Origin: Snodgrassella gandavensis
Lineage (GTDB): Bacteria > Pseudomonadota > Gammaproteobacteria > Burkholderiales > Neisseriaceae
Direction: 5' to 3'
Length of the DNA: 64,000 bases
NCBI RefSeq assembly: GCF_914768025.1
Contig: NZ_CAJZCE010000005.1
Span: forward strand, 62,001 to 126,000
Of the stretch, positions 24,969 to 34,915 are shown in pieces. The notes below the pieces were generated by a model. The model was not told the origin of the DNA, did no database searches, and saw only the letters and a list, made by a program, of their open reading frames with translations. Made by a program: the position numbers and the translations under genes. Position 1 is the stretch's first letter. Each line of letters opens with the position of its first letter.

Positions 24969-26597
24969 ATGAAAATCAGTCGCCGCCGCTTTCTCGGCCA
25001 TGCACTCGGTGTCAGCATGGTGGGATTAACCAGCTACGAGGCGTGGCGTTATTTTGTGCCCGGAAAACCGCCAATTAGTGTGGATTTTCCGGGCAAGGCG
25101 ATTGGCCATGCTATTCGTGATGCACAAGTGCAGCCGCCTGCAAATATCCCCACACGCTACGCCAATACGGTAATTATCGGCAGCGGAGCCGCTGCCTTAT
25201 CTGCCGCTTGGCAATTATCCAGACAGGGCATGCAGGACTATATCCTGCTTGATGGTGCGGAACGTAATGGCAATAATCGCGGCGAAAGTCAGTTTGGCGT
25301 GGATTACCCAACCGGCGCTCATTACCTGCCCCTGCCCTCGCCTGAGTCTGAACACATTCGTGAATTACTAGGCGATTTACAGCTTTACCAGCATGGTGTG
25401 TATGATGAGCGTGCCCTGCTGCAAGTGCCCAATGAGCGCTTATTTTATCAGCAGCACTGGCAGAATGAACTGCTGCCACGCCGTGATGCCGACAGTGAGC
25501 GCTTTTTTCGCTTTATCCATCAACTCAGCAATCAGAGCGGCGCCGATGGCAAACGCCTGTTTACTATTCCGCTGGATTTGTCCAGTACCGACAGCCACTG
25601 GCGCCGGCTGGAACAGATAACATTTGCACACTGGCTGCAACAGCAGGGTTATCATTCACCAACATTATTATGGTATCTGGATTATTGCTGCCGTGATGAT
25701 TACGGACAGGGTATCAGCCAAGTCTGTGCCTGGGCAGGTTTGCACTACTTCTGTGCACGCGGTAATGAACAAAATGAGCATGGCTCAGTGTTGACATGGC
25801 CACATGGTTTGCATGAGCTGTCGCAACGGATACGCACATTCTGCCGCCTGCAACCACTGGAGAGCTGGCCGGAAAGCAGCCAGCCATTTAAGCAACCATA
25901 TAGTATGAATGCCTTTGTGGCTTCGATTGAAGAACATGCACAGGGTGTGCGCCTGTTAGCCTGTACCGGACAGCAGAAATATTTCTGGCTTGAAGCGCGC
26001 CATGCCATCTGTGCCATGCCACTGTATATTGCTGCACATGTGGTTAAAAATATTCAACAGTATGGTTTTAAGCCCGAAAGCCATATGCCGCAGTATGCGC
26101 CGTGGATTGTGGCTAATTTCTTGTTACGCGGGATGCCACCAGAAAGCAGGGGCAGCAGGCTGGCATGGGACAATATTCTGTATCAGGGTGCGGGGCTGGG
26201 TTATGTAGTGGCCACTCATCAGCAAATCCGGCAAGGGCCACCGGCTTATACATCTTTTACGGCTTATACGGCACTGAATCAGGATACACCGGCCAATGTG
26301 CGCCGCTGGATGCTGTCTGCCTCTCCCGAGGAGATTTACCAGTGTGCCGCAGCGGAGCTGGAACAGATTTACGGAGTAGCCTTGCGCCAGCGCATACTAC
26401 AGGCACGTTTAAGTCTGCGCGGCCACGCCATGGCGGTACCGCAGCCGGGCTATCTGGCCAATCAGGGCTTACAGGCACTGCGTTCTTATACAGGGCGTTT
26501 ACAGTTTGCTCACAGTGATTTATCCGGTTATTCGATTTTTGAGGAAGCCTGCTACTGGGGCAAGCGTGCAGCAGTACAGATACTGGCACAACAATAA
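24969..26597 (+). CDS. Tat-signal FAD-dependent oxidoreductase (amine-oxidase-like)
   Basis: A 542-residue flavoprotein with an N-terminal twin-arginine signal (SRRRFLG, residues 4-10, followed by HALGVSMVGLTSY), so it should be exported folded. The dinucleotide-binding motif VIIGSGAAALSAAWQLSRQ starts near residue 68. A C-terminal FAD-binding block, YTGRLQFAHSDLSGYSIFEEACYWG, is amine-oxidase-like. A few His and Cys residues (YLDYCCRDDYG) lie in the middle. It probably oxidises a substrate at the outer face of the inner membrane, possibly an aminopropylated compound made by its neighbour. The ribosome site AAGGA overlaps the upstream stop. A two-sided hairpin terminator lies 22 bases downstream. 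Confidence 0.82.
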   Translation: MKISRRRFLGHALGVSMVGLTSYEAWRYFVPGKPPISVDFPGKAIGHAIRDAQVQPPANIPTRYANTVIIGSGAAALSAAWQLSRQGMQDYILLDGAERNGNNRGESQFGVDYPTGAHYLPLPSPESEHIRELLGDLQLYQHGVYDERALLQVPNERLFYQQHWQNELLPRRDADSERFFRFIHQLSNQSGADGKRLFTIPLDLSSTDSHWRRLEQITFAHWLQQQGYHSPTLLWYLDYCCRDDYGQGISQVCAWAGLHYFCARGNEQNEHGSVLTWPHGLHELSQRIRTFCRLQPLESWPESSQPFKQPYSMNAFVASIEEHAQGVRLLACTGQQKYFWLEARHAICAMPLYIAAHVVKNIQQYGFKPESHMPQYAPWIVANFLLRGMPPESRGSRLAWDNILYQGAGLGYVVATHQQIRQGPPAYTSFTAYTALNQDTPANVRRWMLSASPEEIYQCAAAELEQIYGVALRQRILQARLSLRGHAMAVPQPGYLANQGLQALRSYTGRLQFAHSDLSGYSIFEEACYWGKRAAVQILAQQ

Positions 26598-26618
26598 TCA
26601 ATCGCTACTTGGAAAAAC

Positions 26619-26658
26619 AAAACTGCCTGTGGCCATACAGTTGGCAACAGGCAGTTTT
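26619..26658. terminator. Bidirectional terminator between the FAD gene and gltD
   Basis: The arms AAAACTGCCTGT and ACAGGCAGTTTT enclose a 16-base loop. A-rich and T-rich flanks occur on both sides, so it can end the plus-strand FAD transcript and the minus-strand gltBD transcript. Confidence 0.85.
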
Positions 26659-26675
26659 ATCTGGCCATCAGTTTT

Positions 26676-28085
26676 TTAGACTTCCAGATAATCCATGATA
26701 CTTTGTGCCGCATCACGTCCTTCGGCTATGGCGGTAACCACCAGATCTGAACCGCGGGTAATATCACCGCCGGCAAAAATTTTCGGATTGGCGGTTTGCT
26801 GTTTATATTCGCCGCCCGTCTGAATGCGGCCACGTTCATCCACGGTTACACCGACAGTGCTTAACCACGGCATGCTGTGCGGAGCAAAACCAAACGCCAC
26901 AATCACGGCATCGCAGGCAATCACTTCTTCACTGCCGGCAACGATTTCAGCACGTCGGCGCCCTCGTTCATCCGCTGCGCCCATACTGGTTTTCACCACC
27001 TGAATACCCGTAACGGCACCTTCTGCATTGGTTACTACGGCCTGCGGCTGCACATTGAATTTAAACTGCACGCCTTCTTCACGCGCATTATTGAATTCTT
27101 TTTTGGAACCGGGCATATTAGCGGCATCGCGGCGATAGGCACAGATAACTTCTCTTGCCTGCTGACGCAAAGCTGTACGCACACAATCCATGGCAGTATC
27201 ACCACCGCCCAGTACCACTACGCGCTTATCGGCCATGGAAACATAATCTTTACTGGCAATATTCAGCAGATTTTCGGTATTGCCAGTCAGATACGGCAAG
27301 GCCAGATAGACACCGCTGGCGTCCTCATTCTCAATGCCGGCACGCAGCCCCTGATAAGTACCTACGCCCAAAAATACGGCATCGTACTGTTGTTCTAGCT
27401 GTTGCAAGGTGATATCTGTGCCAACATTCACGCCCAGCTTGAATTCAATACCCATATTGGTAAGTACATGGCGCCGGCGCATCATCACTTCTTTTTCCAG
27501 CTTGAAAGCCGGAATGCCAAATGTGAGCAGGCCACCAATTTCTGTCGCCCGTTCGTATACTGTAACGTCTACACCGTTGCGAATCAGCACATCGGCGCAG
27601 CCCAGTCCTGCCGGGCCGGCACCCACTACGGCCACTTTTTTGCCTACTTTTTCTACTGCGCTGATATCAGGGCGCCAGCCCTGCGCAAAAGCCTGTTCAG
27701 TAATGTATTTTTCGATGGCACCAATGGTAACCGCACCAAATTCAGCATTCAGAGTGCAATCACCTTCGCACAGACGATCCTGCGGGCACACTCGTCCGCA
27801 CACCTCCGGCAGGCTGTTGGTAGTATGCGCCAGTTCCACCGCTTCGATAATTCGCCCTTCATTCGCCAGCCTCAGCCAGTTGGGAATATTATTGTGTAAT
27901 GGACATTTATTCTGGCAGTACGGATTGCCACAAGCCAGACAGCGGTCGGCCTGCGCAATCGCCTGCGCGGTAGTAAATGGCTGATAGATTTCCGCAAATT
28001 CATGCTGACGCACAGTCAGCGGCTCTTTCGGGGGATCGACACGCGGGACATCGATAAACTGGTAAACATTTTCGCGTTGACTCAT
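26676..28085 (-). CDS. gltD: Glutamate synthase small subunit (GltD)
   Basis: A 469-residue NADPH-dependent subunit of glutamate synthase, the normal length. The N-terminal domain has two groups of four Cys (49, 52, 57, 61 and 96, 100, 106, 110) that bind 4Fe-4S clusters. FAD- and NADPH-binding motifs follow: VAVVGAGPAGLGCAD near 148 and VVVLGGGDTAMDC near 290. The C-terminal block FAGGDITRGSDLVVTAI closes the FAD site. It passes electrons from NADPH to the large subunit encoded just upstream; the two genes are 49 bases apart. The protein makes glutamate from 2-oxoglutarate and glutamine. Confidence 0.96.
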   Translation of the reverse strand: MSQRENVYQFIDVPRVDPPKEPLTVRQHEFAEIYQPFTTAQAIAQADRCLACGNPYCQNKCPLHNNIPNWLRLANEGRIIEAVELAHTTNSLPEVCGRVCPQDRLCEGDCTLNAEFGAVTIGAIEKYITEQAFAQGWRPDISAVEKVGKKVAVVGAGPAGLGCADVLIRNGVDVTVYERATEIGGLLTFGIPAFKLEKEVMMRRRHVLTNMGIEFKLGVNVGTDITLQQLEQQYDAVFLGVGTYQGLRAGIENEDASGVYLALPYLTGNTENLLNIASKDYVSMADKRVVVLGGGDTAMDCVRTALRQQAREVICAYRRDAANMPGSKKEFNNAREEGVQFKFNVQPQAVVTNAEGAVTGIQVVKTSMGAADERGRRRAEIVAGSEEVIACDAVIVAFGFAPHSMPWLSTVGVTVDERGRIQTGGEYKQQTANPKIFAGGDITRGSDLVVTAIAEGRDAAQSIMDYLEV

Positions 28086-28134
28086 CTGGTGTTCCTTGCA
28101 CTATTTCTAATTATTCCTGCATTGTCCGGCGGCC

Positions 28135-31100
28135 TTACTGGGTAACAGCGCGCAACTCGGTAACGGTACGCGGTTTATGTCCCAGCAGCGCATCTACATC
28201 ATTGGCTTTCGGTTTAACCAGTACAAAGCGGTTAACATAATTGTCCCATTTGGCCAGAATGCGTTCCCCCAGCGGACTGTGGGTATTTTCCACATGCTCA
28301 GCAATCAGGCCACGCAGATTTTCCTGATGCATGGTTAGTGTGCTGATATCCAGCCCTTCCACCAGCTCGGGATTAATGCGCTGCCGGAAACCGCCATCTA
28401 CATCCAGCACATAGGCAAAACCGCCAGTCATACCGGCACCAAAGTTGATTCCGGTTTTGCCCAGTACACACACCACGCCACCGGTCATATATTCACAGCC
28501 ATTGTCGCCAATACCTTCCACTACCACCGTGGCTCCGGAATTGCGCACGGCAAAACGTTCACCGGCCTTACCGGAAGCAAACAGTTTGCCACCGGTAGCA
28601 CCATATAGACAGGTATTGCCAATAATCGTGGTGTCTTCCGGCTGGAATGCTGTACCGCCGTGCGGATGAATCACAATCTTGCCGCCGGCCATTCCTTTGC
28701 CCACATAATCGTTGGCATCTCCAGTCAGATACAGATTCACCGTTCCGGCCAGCCATACGCCGAAACTCTGTCCCGCTGTACCATTCAGATATATATCAAA
28801 GCGCTGTGGTACATGGCCGCGATTGCCGTAAGCAGCAGCAATCTGGCCGGATAAAGTGGCACCCACCGAGCGGTCGGTATTATTGATGTCATAGCTTAAA
28901 TCTACATCAGCCCCGCTTTGCACCGCATCCCCAATATCCTGCATGATGGTGCGGTTGAGGCGGCCGCTATCAAATGGTGGATTGGTCTGGGTACAGTAGC
29001 GCGAGCTGCCATCTGGTACTTTCGGTGAATACAGCAACTTGCTTAAATCCAGCGTGCTTTGTTTCGGCGTAATGCCGGATATGACTTCCAGCAGCTCGGT
29101 ACGGCCGATTAAATCGGTTAACTGGGTTACCCCAAGCTGTGCCATGATTTCACGCACATCCTGTGCAATGAATTTAAAATAATTCATCGCTTTTTCCGGT
29201 AAACCATGGAAATGTTCTTGGCGCAGGGTATCATCCTGAGTGGCCACGCCGGTAGCACAGTTATTCAGGTGACAGATGCGCAGATAACGGCAGCCCAGCG
29301 CAATCATCGGCCCGGTACCGAAGCCAAAGCTTTCTGCGCCCAGAATCGCTGCTTTAACAATATCCAGACCGGTTTTGAGGCCGCCATCCACTTGCAGACG
29401 CACTTTGTGGCGCAGATTATTTTCCACCAGCGCCTGCTGGGCTTCGGCCAGCCCCAGCTCCCACGGGCTGCCAGCATATTTCACGCTGGTAATCGGACTG
29501 GCGCCCGTGCCACCATCATAACCGGATATGGTAATCAGATCGGCATAAGCTTTGGCTACGCCTGTAGCAATAGTACCAACACCCGGTAAAGACACCAGCT
29601 TTACTGAAATCTGTGCCCGCGGATTAATCTGTTTTAAATCAAAAATCAGTTGTGCTAAATCTTCAATCGAATAAATATCATGATGCGGTGGTGGCGAAAT
29701 CAGGGTAGAACCGGGCACCGCAAAGCGCAGTTGCGCGATATACGGGGTAACCTTGTCTCCCGGTAACTGGCCACCTTCACCCGGTTTGGCACCCTGCGCC
29801 ACTTTAATCTGAATAACATCAGCACTCATCAGATAGGCTGGTGTTACTCCGAAACGGCCGGAAGCCACCTGCTTAATCCGCGATACCCGTTCGGTACCAT
29901 AACGGCGCGGATCTTCGCCGCCCTCACCGGAATTAGAAAAGCCGCCCAGCCGGTTCATCGCTGTGGCCAGTGCCTCATGTGCTTCCGGGCTTAATGCTCC
30001 TATCGACATGGCCGCACTGTCAAAGCGCTTATACAGATTCTCCGCCGCTTCTACCTGTTCCAGTGCTACCGGTGTGGCGGTTTCGGTTTTCAGATGCAGC
30101 AAATCGCGCAGCATAGAGGGAGGCCGCTTATTTACAGCATCGGCATAGCGGCGATAGTGGGCATAATCGCCACTGTTGACGGCTGCCTGCAAAGTATTTA
30201 CCACTTCGGGGTTATAGGCGTGAAATTCACCCTGTGGCTTGTATTTCAGATAACCGCCGATTTCCAGCCCTCGGCTTTTCTGCCAGGCGCGTTTATGAAA
30301 CCAGCGCAGTTCTGCGTCTAGCTGGGCAAAAGTTGCTCCCTCAATGCGGTTAAGCATATTTTTAAAGCACAGCTCCATCACCTCATGATGAAAGCCGATT
30401 GCTTCAAACAGACAGGCACAACGATAGGAAGAAATAGTCGAGATGCCCATTTTAGAGATAATTTTATACAAACCCTTATTGATGGCATTGCGGAAATTTA
30501 TCATTACCTGCCGTAGTGGTTTGGTAATCGCGCCAATGCTCACCATTCTGGCCAGACTCTCATAGGCCAGATAAGGATACACTGCCGTAGCACCCAAACC
30601 TATCAATACAGCAAAATGGTGCGGATTACGTGCTGAAGCGGTTTCAACAATAATATTTGCATCACAGCGCAGATTGGTTTCCACCAGTCGCTGCTGAATC
30701 GCGCCAACACTGAGAACAGCCGGAATCGGCATGGCATCACGACTGACATTACGGTCTGAAATCACCAGCAGCACAGCCCCGTTTCTGACTGCGGCCACGG
30801 CCTCATCACACAGGCGCACCAGTGCCTCTTTCAGGCTGGTTTCATTCGGGTTATACACTGCATCCAGATGATGATGCTGATAGTATTCGGCTGATAATTG
30901 CAGCAACTGCTGCATATCGGAGTACAAGAGTACCGGCGATTTAAAATTCACCCGGTGTGACATTCCCTCAGCTTCAAAAAACACACTCATTTCGCGCCCG
31001 ATACAGGTATTCAGGCTCATCACATGTTTTTCACGCAAGGGGTCTATCGGTGGATTGGTTACTTGGGCAAAATACTGGCGAAAATAATCAAACAACAGCC

Positions 31101-32601
31101 GAGGCCGCTGCGACAACACCGCAAACGGCGTATCGTCTCCCATCGAGCCTACCGCTTCCTGACCATTTTCGCCCAGCACCCGCACCACACTTTCCAGTTC
31201 TTCCAAGTCATAGCCGAACAGCTTCTGGTACACCAACAGTCTGTCTGCTGAAAAGCTGGATTCGCCTACTTCTTCATCTGGCAGTTTCTCAAATGGAACC
31301 AGTGATAGAACATTTCTGTCCAGCCACTCCTTATACGGATGGCGCGTTTTCAGTTCGGTGTTGATGTCAGCCGATTGCATCAGCCTACCCTCACGCGTAT
31401 CGATCACCAACAGTTCACCCGGGCCAACACGGCCTTTCTCTACTACTTCATCCGGCGCGTAATCCCAGATACCCACTTCCGATGCAATGGTAATCAGCTT
31501 GTCCTGAGTAATCACATAGCGAGCCGGCCGCAGGCCGTTACGGTCGAGCGTACAGGCTGCATAGCGGCCATCGCTGAGCACAATACCCGCCGGACCATCC
31601 CACGGTTCCATGTGCATGGAATTAAAATCATAAAAGGCGCGCAAATCCTCATCCATGTCCGGATTGTGTTGCCAAGCCGGCGGCACCAATAAGCGCATGG
31701 CACGAAACAAATCCATACCACCATTCACAAACAGCTCCAGCATATTGTCTAGTGAGCTGGAATCCGAACCGGTTTCATTCACAAATGGTGCCGCCGTCTG
31801 CAAATCCGGAATCAGCGGAGTGTGATATTTATATGAGCGCGCCTTTGCCCAAGCCCGATTACCGGAAATGGTATTGATCTCACCATTATGCGCCAGATAA
31901 CGGAATGGTTGCGCTAGCTGCCAGCGCGGCAGTGTATTGGTAGAAAAACGCTGGTGAAACAGACAAATCGCACTTTGCATGCGTAAATCAGCCAGATCAG
32001 GATAAAACCGCGGTAAATCCTTGGGCATGCACAGCCCTTTATAAATCATTACCTGATTAGACAGGCTGCAAATATAAAAATCACGGTGATTAATGCGCTT
32101 TTCAATACGCCGGCGGGTCATAAACAGCCGCCGTTCCAAATCCCGCGGCAGCCAGCCAGCGGGCGCATTGATAAATACCTGCTCAATATGCGGCATATCT
32201 GCCAGTGCAATGGCACCGAGCATTTTCGGATTGGTGGGTACAGGCCGCCACAATGAAATATTCAGCGTTTCACGTGTCAGCTCTTCCTCAATAATGGCCT
32301 TATATTCCTGTGTCAATGCTTCATCGCGCGGAAAGAAAATCATCCCCACGGCAAAATTCTTTGCCAGCGTAATGCCAGCTTCCTCCGCTACCGCCTGAAA
32401 GAATTTTTTCGGCATTTGCAGCAACAGGCCACAGCCATCACCCGTTTTGCCATCAGACAGAATCGCCCCACGATGCTGCATGCGTGACAGCCCCAATATT
32501 GCGGTACGCACCACCTTGTGGCTGGGTTCGCCTTCAATATTGGCAATTAATCCAAAACCGCAGTTTTCTTTTACCAGAGAGTGGTCGTATAAGCTGGACA
32601 T
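28135..32601 (-). CDS. gltB: Glutamate synthase large subunit (GltB)
   Basis: A 1488-residue enzyme. The class II glutamine amidotransferase domain begins after a short propeptide; the nucleophile is Cys14 in KENCGFGLIAN. The central domain follows (about 450-800). The FMN-binding synthase domain (about 820-1200) carries the 3Fe-4S Cys motif CRYLRICHLNNCATGVATQD. The C-terminal GXGXG beta-helix domain (about 1230-1480) includes YVGKGMAGGKIVIHPHGG and NTCLYGATGGKLFASGKAGE. It takes ammonia from glutamine and makes glutamate, with electrons from GltD. The start is ATG at 32601, with an AGGAAACCTCG-like region rather than a strong ribosome site upstream on the complementary strand. No frame damage is seen. 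Confidence 0.96.
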   Translation of the reverse strand: MSSLYDHSLVKENCGFGLIANIEGEPSHKVVRTAILGLSRMQHRGAILSDGKTGDGCGLLLQMPKKFFQAVAEEAGITLAKNFAVGMIFFPRDEALTQEYKAIIEEELTRETLNISLWRPVPTNPKMLGAIALADMPHIEQVFINAPAGWLPRDLERRLFMTRRRIEKRINHRDFYICSLSNQVMIYKGLCMPKDLPRFYPDLADLRMQSAICLFHQRFSTNTLPRWQLAQPFRYLAHNGEINTISGNRAWAKARSYKYHTPLIPDLQTAAPFVNETGSDSSSLDNMLELFVNGGMDLFRAMRLLVPPAWQHNPDMDEDLRAFYDFNSMHMEPWDGPAGIVLSDGRYAACTLDRNGLRPARYVITQDKLITIASEVGIWDYAPDEVVEKGRVGPGELLVIDTREGRLMQSADINTELKTRHPYKEWLDRNVLSLVPFEKLPDEEVGESSFSADRLLVYQKLFGYDLEELESVVRVLGENGQEAVGSMGDDTPFAVLSQRPRLLFDYFRQYFAQVTNPPIDPLREKHVMSLNTCIGREMSVFFEAEGMSHRVNFKSPVLLYSDMQQLLQLSAEYYQHHHLDAVYNPNETSLKEALVRLCDEAVAAVRNGAVLLVISDRNVSRDAMPIPAVLSVGAIQQRLVETNLRCDANIIVETASARNPHHFAVLIGLGATAVYPYLAYESLARMVSIGAITKPLRQVMINFRNAINKGLYKIISKMGISTISSYRCACLFEAIGFHHEVMELCFKNMLNRIEGATFAQLDAELRWFHKRAWQKSRGLEIGGYLKYKPQGEFHAYNPEVVNTLQAAVNSGDYAHYRRYADAVNKRPPSMLRDLLHLKTETATPVALEQVEAAENLYKRFDSAAMSIGALSPEAHEALATAMNRLGGFSNSGEGGEDPRRYGTERVSRIKQVASGRFGVTPAYLMSADVIQIKVAQGAKPGEGGQLPGDKVTPYIAQLRFAVPGSTLISPPPHHDIYSIEDLAQLIFDLKQINPRAQISVKLVSLPGVGTIATGVAKAYADLITISGYDGGTGASPITSVKYAGSPWELGLAEAQQALVENNLRHKVRLQVDGGLKTGLDIVKAAILGAESFGFGTGPMIALGCRYLRICHLNNCATGVATQDDTLRQEHFHGLPEKAMNYFKFIAQDVREIMAQLGVTQLTDLIGRTELLEVISGITPKQSTLDLSKLLYSPKVPDGSSRYCTQTNPPFDSGRLNRTIMQDIGDAVQSGADVDLSYDINNTDRSVGATLSGQIAAAYGNRGHVPQRFDIYLNGTAGQSFGVWLAGTVNLYLTGDANDYVGKGMAGGKIVIHPHGGTAFQPEDTTIIGNTCLYGATGGKLFASGKAGERFAVRNSGATVVVEGIGDNGCEYMTGGVVCVLGKTGINFGAGMTGGFAYVLDVDGGFRQRINPELVEGLDISTLTMHQENLRGLIAEHVENTHSPLGERILAKWDNYVNRFVLVKPKANDVDALLGHKPRTVTELRAVTQ

Positions 32602-32962
32602 CAGGAAACCTCGCTTGCTGCACTAACTGCAAAGCACAAATTAATTAGTCAAGATAACAAACATACAAAAATTTACCTATATGCGTCAAAAACTTTTTTG
32701 TCTAGTACAGTAAAAAAATCTCTATAATTTTATTGATTTTTAGTTTAAATCACTACAGTTATCCGGATTTGGGCATATTAAAACGGCATTAAGCTGAAAA
32801 TATGCCATATTTCACTAAATTACACATTTATGGCAATAAGGCTTTAAAAGCCAAAAAAAAATTGCAGAAGGTACAAATAACGCCATCAGCAAGCTATTTA
32901 AATGAGAATAATAATCAATTAATATTTTAATTCAATAATATAACTCTACATTTAAAATAAAT
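32602..32962. other. AT-rich gap upstream of gltB
   Basis: About 360 bases without a gene between gltB and the broken ppnP gene. It should hold the gltBD promoter, reading leftward. I see no clear promoter, riboswitch or terminator in it. Confidence 0.5.
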
Positions 32963-33238
32963 TTAAGCCCGACTATAAGTGCAAAAATAAGCTGCATTCT
33001 GCGTCACTTTTAATCTGAAAGATTGTCCGGCTGTAATTTGCAAAGTTTCGCCATCCTTAAAATCATGCCAGTCATTACATTGTGGAAGCAAAACTAACAG
33101 TACGCCGGAAATTTTTATAGTTTTCAGCTCCTGTGTCAGAAAAGTATATTCGCCGGGCTACATCACCGCCACGGTTACCGGTGATGTTATCGTTTTCAAG
33201 CTAATAAAAATTGCCTGCCCGTCAAAATACTTCTTTAT
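32963..33238 (-). pseudogene. ppnP: Broken pyrimidine/purine nucleoside phosphorylase gene (PpnP, YaiE/DUF1255 cupin)
   Basis: Translation of one minus frame reads KYFDGQAIFISLK, then PVTVAVM, an in-frame TAG, and PGEYTFLTQELKTIKISG, followed by LVLLPQCNDWHDFKDGE and a tail FRLKVTQNAAYFCTY. This matches the small cupin PpnP over its whole body, including GEYTF and the final C-x-Y. The TAG sits just before the conserved PGEYTF, and no start codon precedes the frame, so the gene is dead unless the stop is suppressed. It is too short and broken to appear as an open frame. PpnP splits nucleosides into base and ribose phosphate. Confidence 0.82.
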
Positions 33239-33283
33239 GTGTATTATCCGGTTACGATACTTTTCTTATACTGCCCATTAATA

Positions 33284-33311
33284 AACAGGGAGATGCAAGC
33301 ATCTCCCTGTT
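33284..33311 (-). terminator. Terminator of the ybeD-lipB-lipA operon
   Basis: A 13-base perfect stem AACAGGGAGATGC / GCATCTCCCTGTT with a two-base AA centre lies 7 bases beyond the lipA stop, with TTTATT on the minus strand after it. Confidence 0.82.
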
Positions 33312-33317
33312 ACAATT

Positions 33318-34274
33318 TTATTCGCTGACCACACCAGCGTGTTCTGCCTGAACATCAGCATGATAGCTGGAGCGTACCATTGCCCCGATTGCCCCGTGCT
33401 TAAAGCCCATCTCATAAGCACGTTTTTCAAATACCTTAAACTGTTCCGGCGTGACATAGCGCAATACCGGCAAATGGCTGTTACTGGGTTGCAAATACTG
33501 ACCAATGGTAATCATTTCCACATCATGGGCGCGTAAATCCTGCATCACTTCCAGAATTTCCTCATCACGCTCACCCAACCCTACCATCAGACCAGATTTC
33601 GTCGCCACCTCCGGCCGTAACGCCTTATACTGTTTCAGCAACTTCAGCGAATGCTGATAATCCGCACCGGGTCGCGCCTGTTTATACAGTCGCGGAGCCG
33701 TTTCCAGATTGTGATTGAGGACATCCGGCGGTGTTTGTGCCAGAATATCCAGCGCCGTATCCAGACGCCCGCGAAAATCTGGTACCAGCACCTCAATCTG
33801 GGTATGCGGGCTGGACTCGCGAATGGCACTAATGCAATCTGCAAAATGCTGTGCCCCGCCATCGCGCAAGTCATCACGGTCTACCGAAGTAATTACCACA
33901 TAGCGCAGATTCATCGCTTTCACCGAAGCGGCCAGATGTTTCGGTTCCTGCGGGTCAAGCGGATTGGGGCGACCATGTCCCACGTCACAAAACGGACAGC
34001 GGCGGGTACAGATATCACCCATAATCATAAACGTTGCCGTGCCCTTGCTGAAGCACTCACCTATATTCGGACAACTGGCTTCCTCACATACGGTATGCAG
34101 CTTCTGTTCACGAACAATATTTTTAATCTCAAAAAATTTTTGACTGCTGGGTAGCCGCGCCCGAATCCATTCCGGTTTTTTCAGTTTTTCTTCCAGCGGC
34201 ACAACCTTAATCGGAATACGCGCAGTTTTTTCTGCACCCTTATGTTTTACCCCTTGGCTGTTATCTTGATTCAT
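33318..34274 (-). CDS. lipA: Lipoyl synthase (LipA)
   Basis: A 318-residue radical SAM enzyme that inserts two sulfur atoms in octanoyl groups to form lipoate. The auxiliary 4Fe-4S cluster Cys set is in [19 protein letters not shown], with another Cys shortly before it. The radical SAM cluster is in [13 protein letters not shown]. The C-terminal RSSYHADVQ holds the conserved Ser that binds the auxiliary cluster. Its ATG overlaps the lipB stop by 4 bases (ATGA), giving the usual ybeD-lipB-lipA order. Length and motifs are complete. Confidence 0.97.
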   Translation of the reverse strand: MNQDNSQGVKHKGAEKTARIPIKVVPLEEKLKKPEWIRARLPSSQKFFEIKNIVREQKLHTVCEEASCPNIGECFSKGTATFMIMGDICTRRCPFCDVGHGRPNPLDPQEPKHLAASVKAMNLRYVVITSVDRDDLRDGGAQHFADCISAIRESSPHTQIEVLVPDFRGRLDTALDILAQTPPDVLNHNLETAPRLYKQARPGADYQHSLKLLKQYKALRPEVATKSGLMVGLGERDEEILEVMQDLRAHDVEMITIGQYLQPSNSHLPVLRYVTPEQFKVFEKRAYEMGFKHGAIGAMVRSSYHADVQAEHAGVVSE

Positions 34275-34915
34275 AGTACCACTTTCTGTGTAGATGGCCG
34301 CTCAGGCGGCGGTGCATTCAATTGCAAAGTCAGGTAGCTGGTTAAACGTTTGGCAACTTCAGCCAGCGCAGGACAAGGCTCTACCAGATCAGCAATCTGA
34401 GTCATGTGTAATCCGGCATAGCCACACGGATTGATATGTGTAAACGGGGTCAGGTTCATATTCACATTCAGCGCCAGCCCGTGATATACCGCACCCTGTT
34501 TGATACGCAGCCCCAGAGAAGCGATTTTGCGGCCGTTTACATAAACACCGGGGCGTTTCGGGTCATTCTCTGCCACAATGCCGTAATCGGCCAGCGTAGC
34601 AATAATACTGTTTTCCAGCCGGCTCACCAGCTCCCGTACGGTAATATGGCGTCGCTTAAAATCAATCAGCGTATACACCACCAGTTGTCCCGGGCCGTGA
34701 TAAGTTACCTGCCCGCCACGGTCAATCTGCACCACTTCAATTTCATCATGCACCAGAATATGCTCCGGCTTGCCGGCCATCCCCTGTGTAAACACCGGCG
34801 GATGTTCTACAACCCATAATTCATCTTCCGTTTCAGCTGTGCGATTCGCCGTAAAATCCTGCATCGCCGCAAAAACCGGCTGATAAGCGCGCAAGCCCAG
34901 CTGAACCACCTTCAT
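34271..34915 (-). CDS. lipB: Octanoyl-ACP:protein N-octanoyltransferase (LipB)
   Basis: A 214-residue transferase that moves octanoate from acyl carrier protein to lipoyl domains, the step before LipA. The motif [22 protein letters not shown] and the catalytic Lys/Cys pair ([12 protein letters not shown] and [10 protein letters not shown]) are present. Length is normal. It overlaps ybeD by 4 bases upstream and lipA by 4 bases downstream. The C-terminus has a proline-rich end ([10 protein letters not shown]) that is probably unstructured. Confidence 0.96.
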   Translation of the reverse strand: MKVVQLGLRAYQPVFAAMQDFTANRTAETEDELWVVEHPPVFTQGMAGKPEHILVHDEIEVVQIDRGGQVTYHGPGQLVVYTLIDFKRRHITVRELVSRLENSIIATLADYGIVAENDPKRPGVYVNGRKIASLGLRIKQGAVYHGLALNVNMNLTPFTHINPCGYAGLHMTQIADLVEPCPALAEVAKRLTSYLTLQLNAPPPERPSTQKVVL

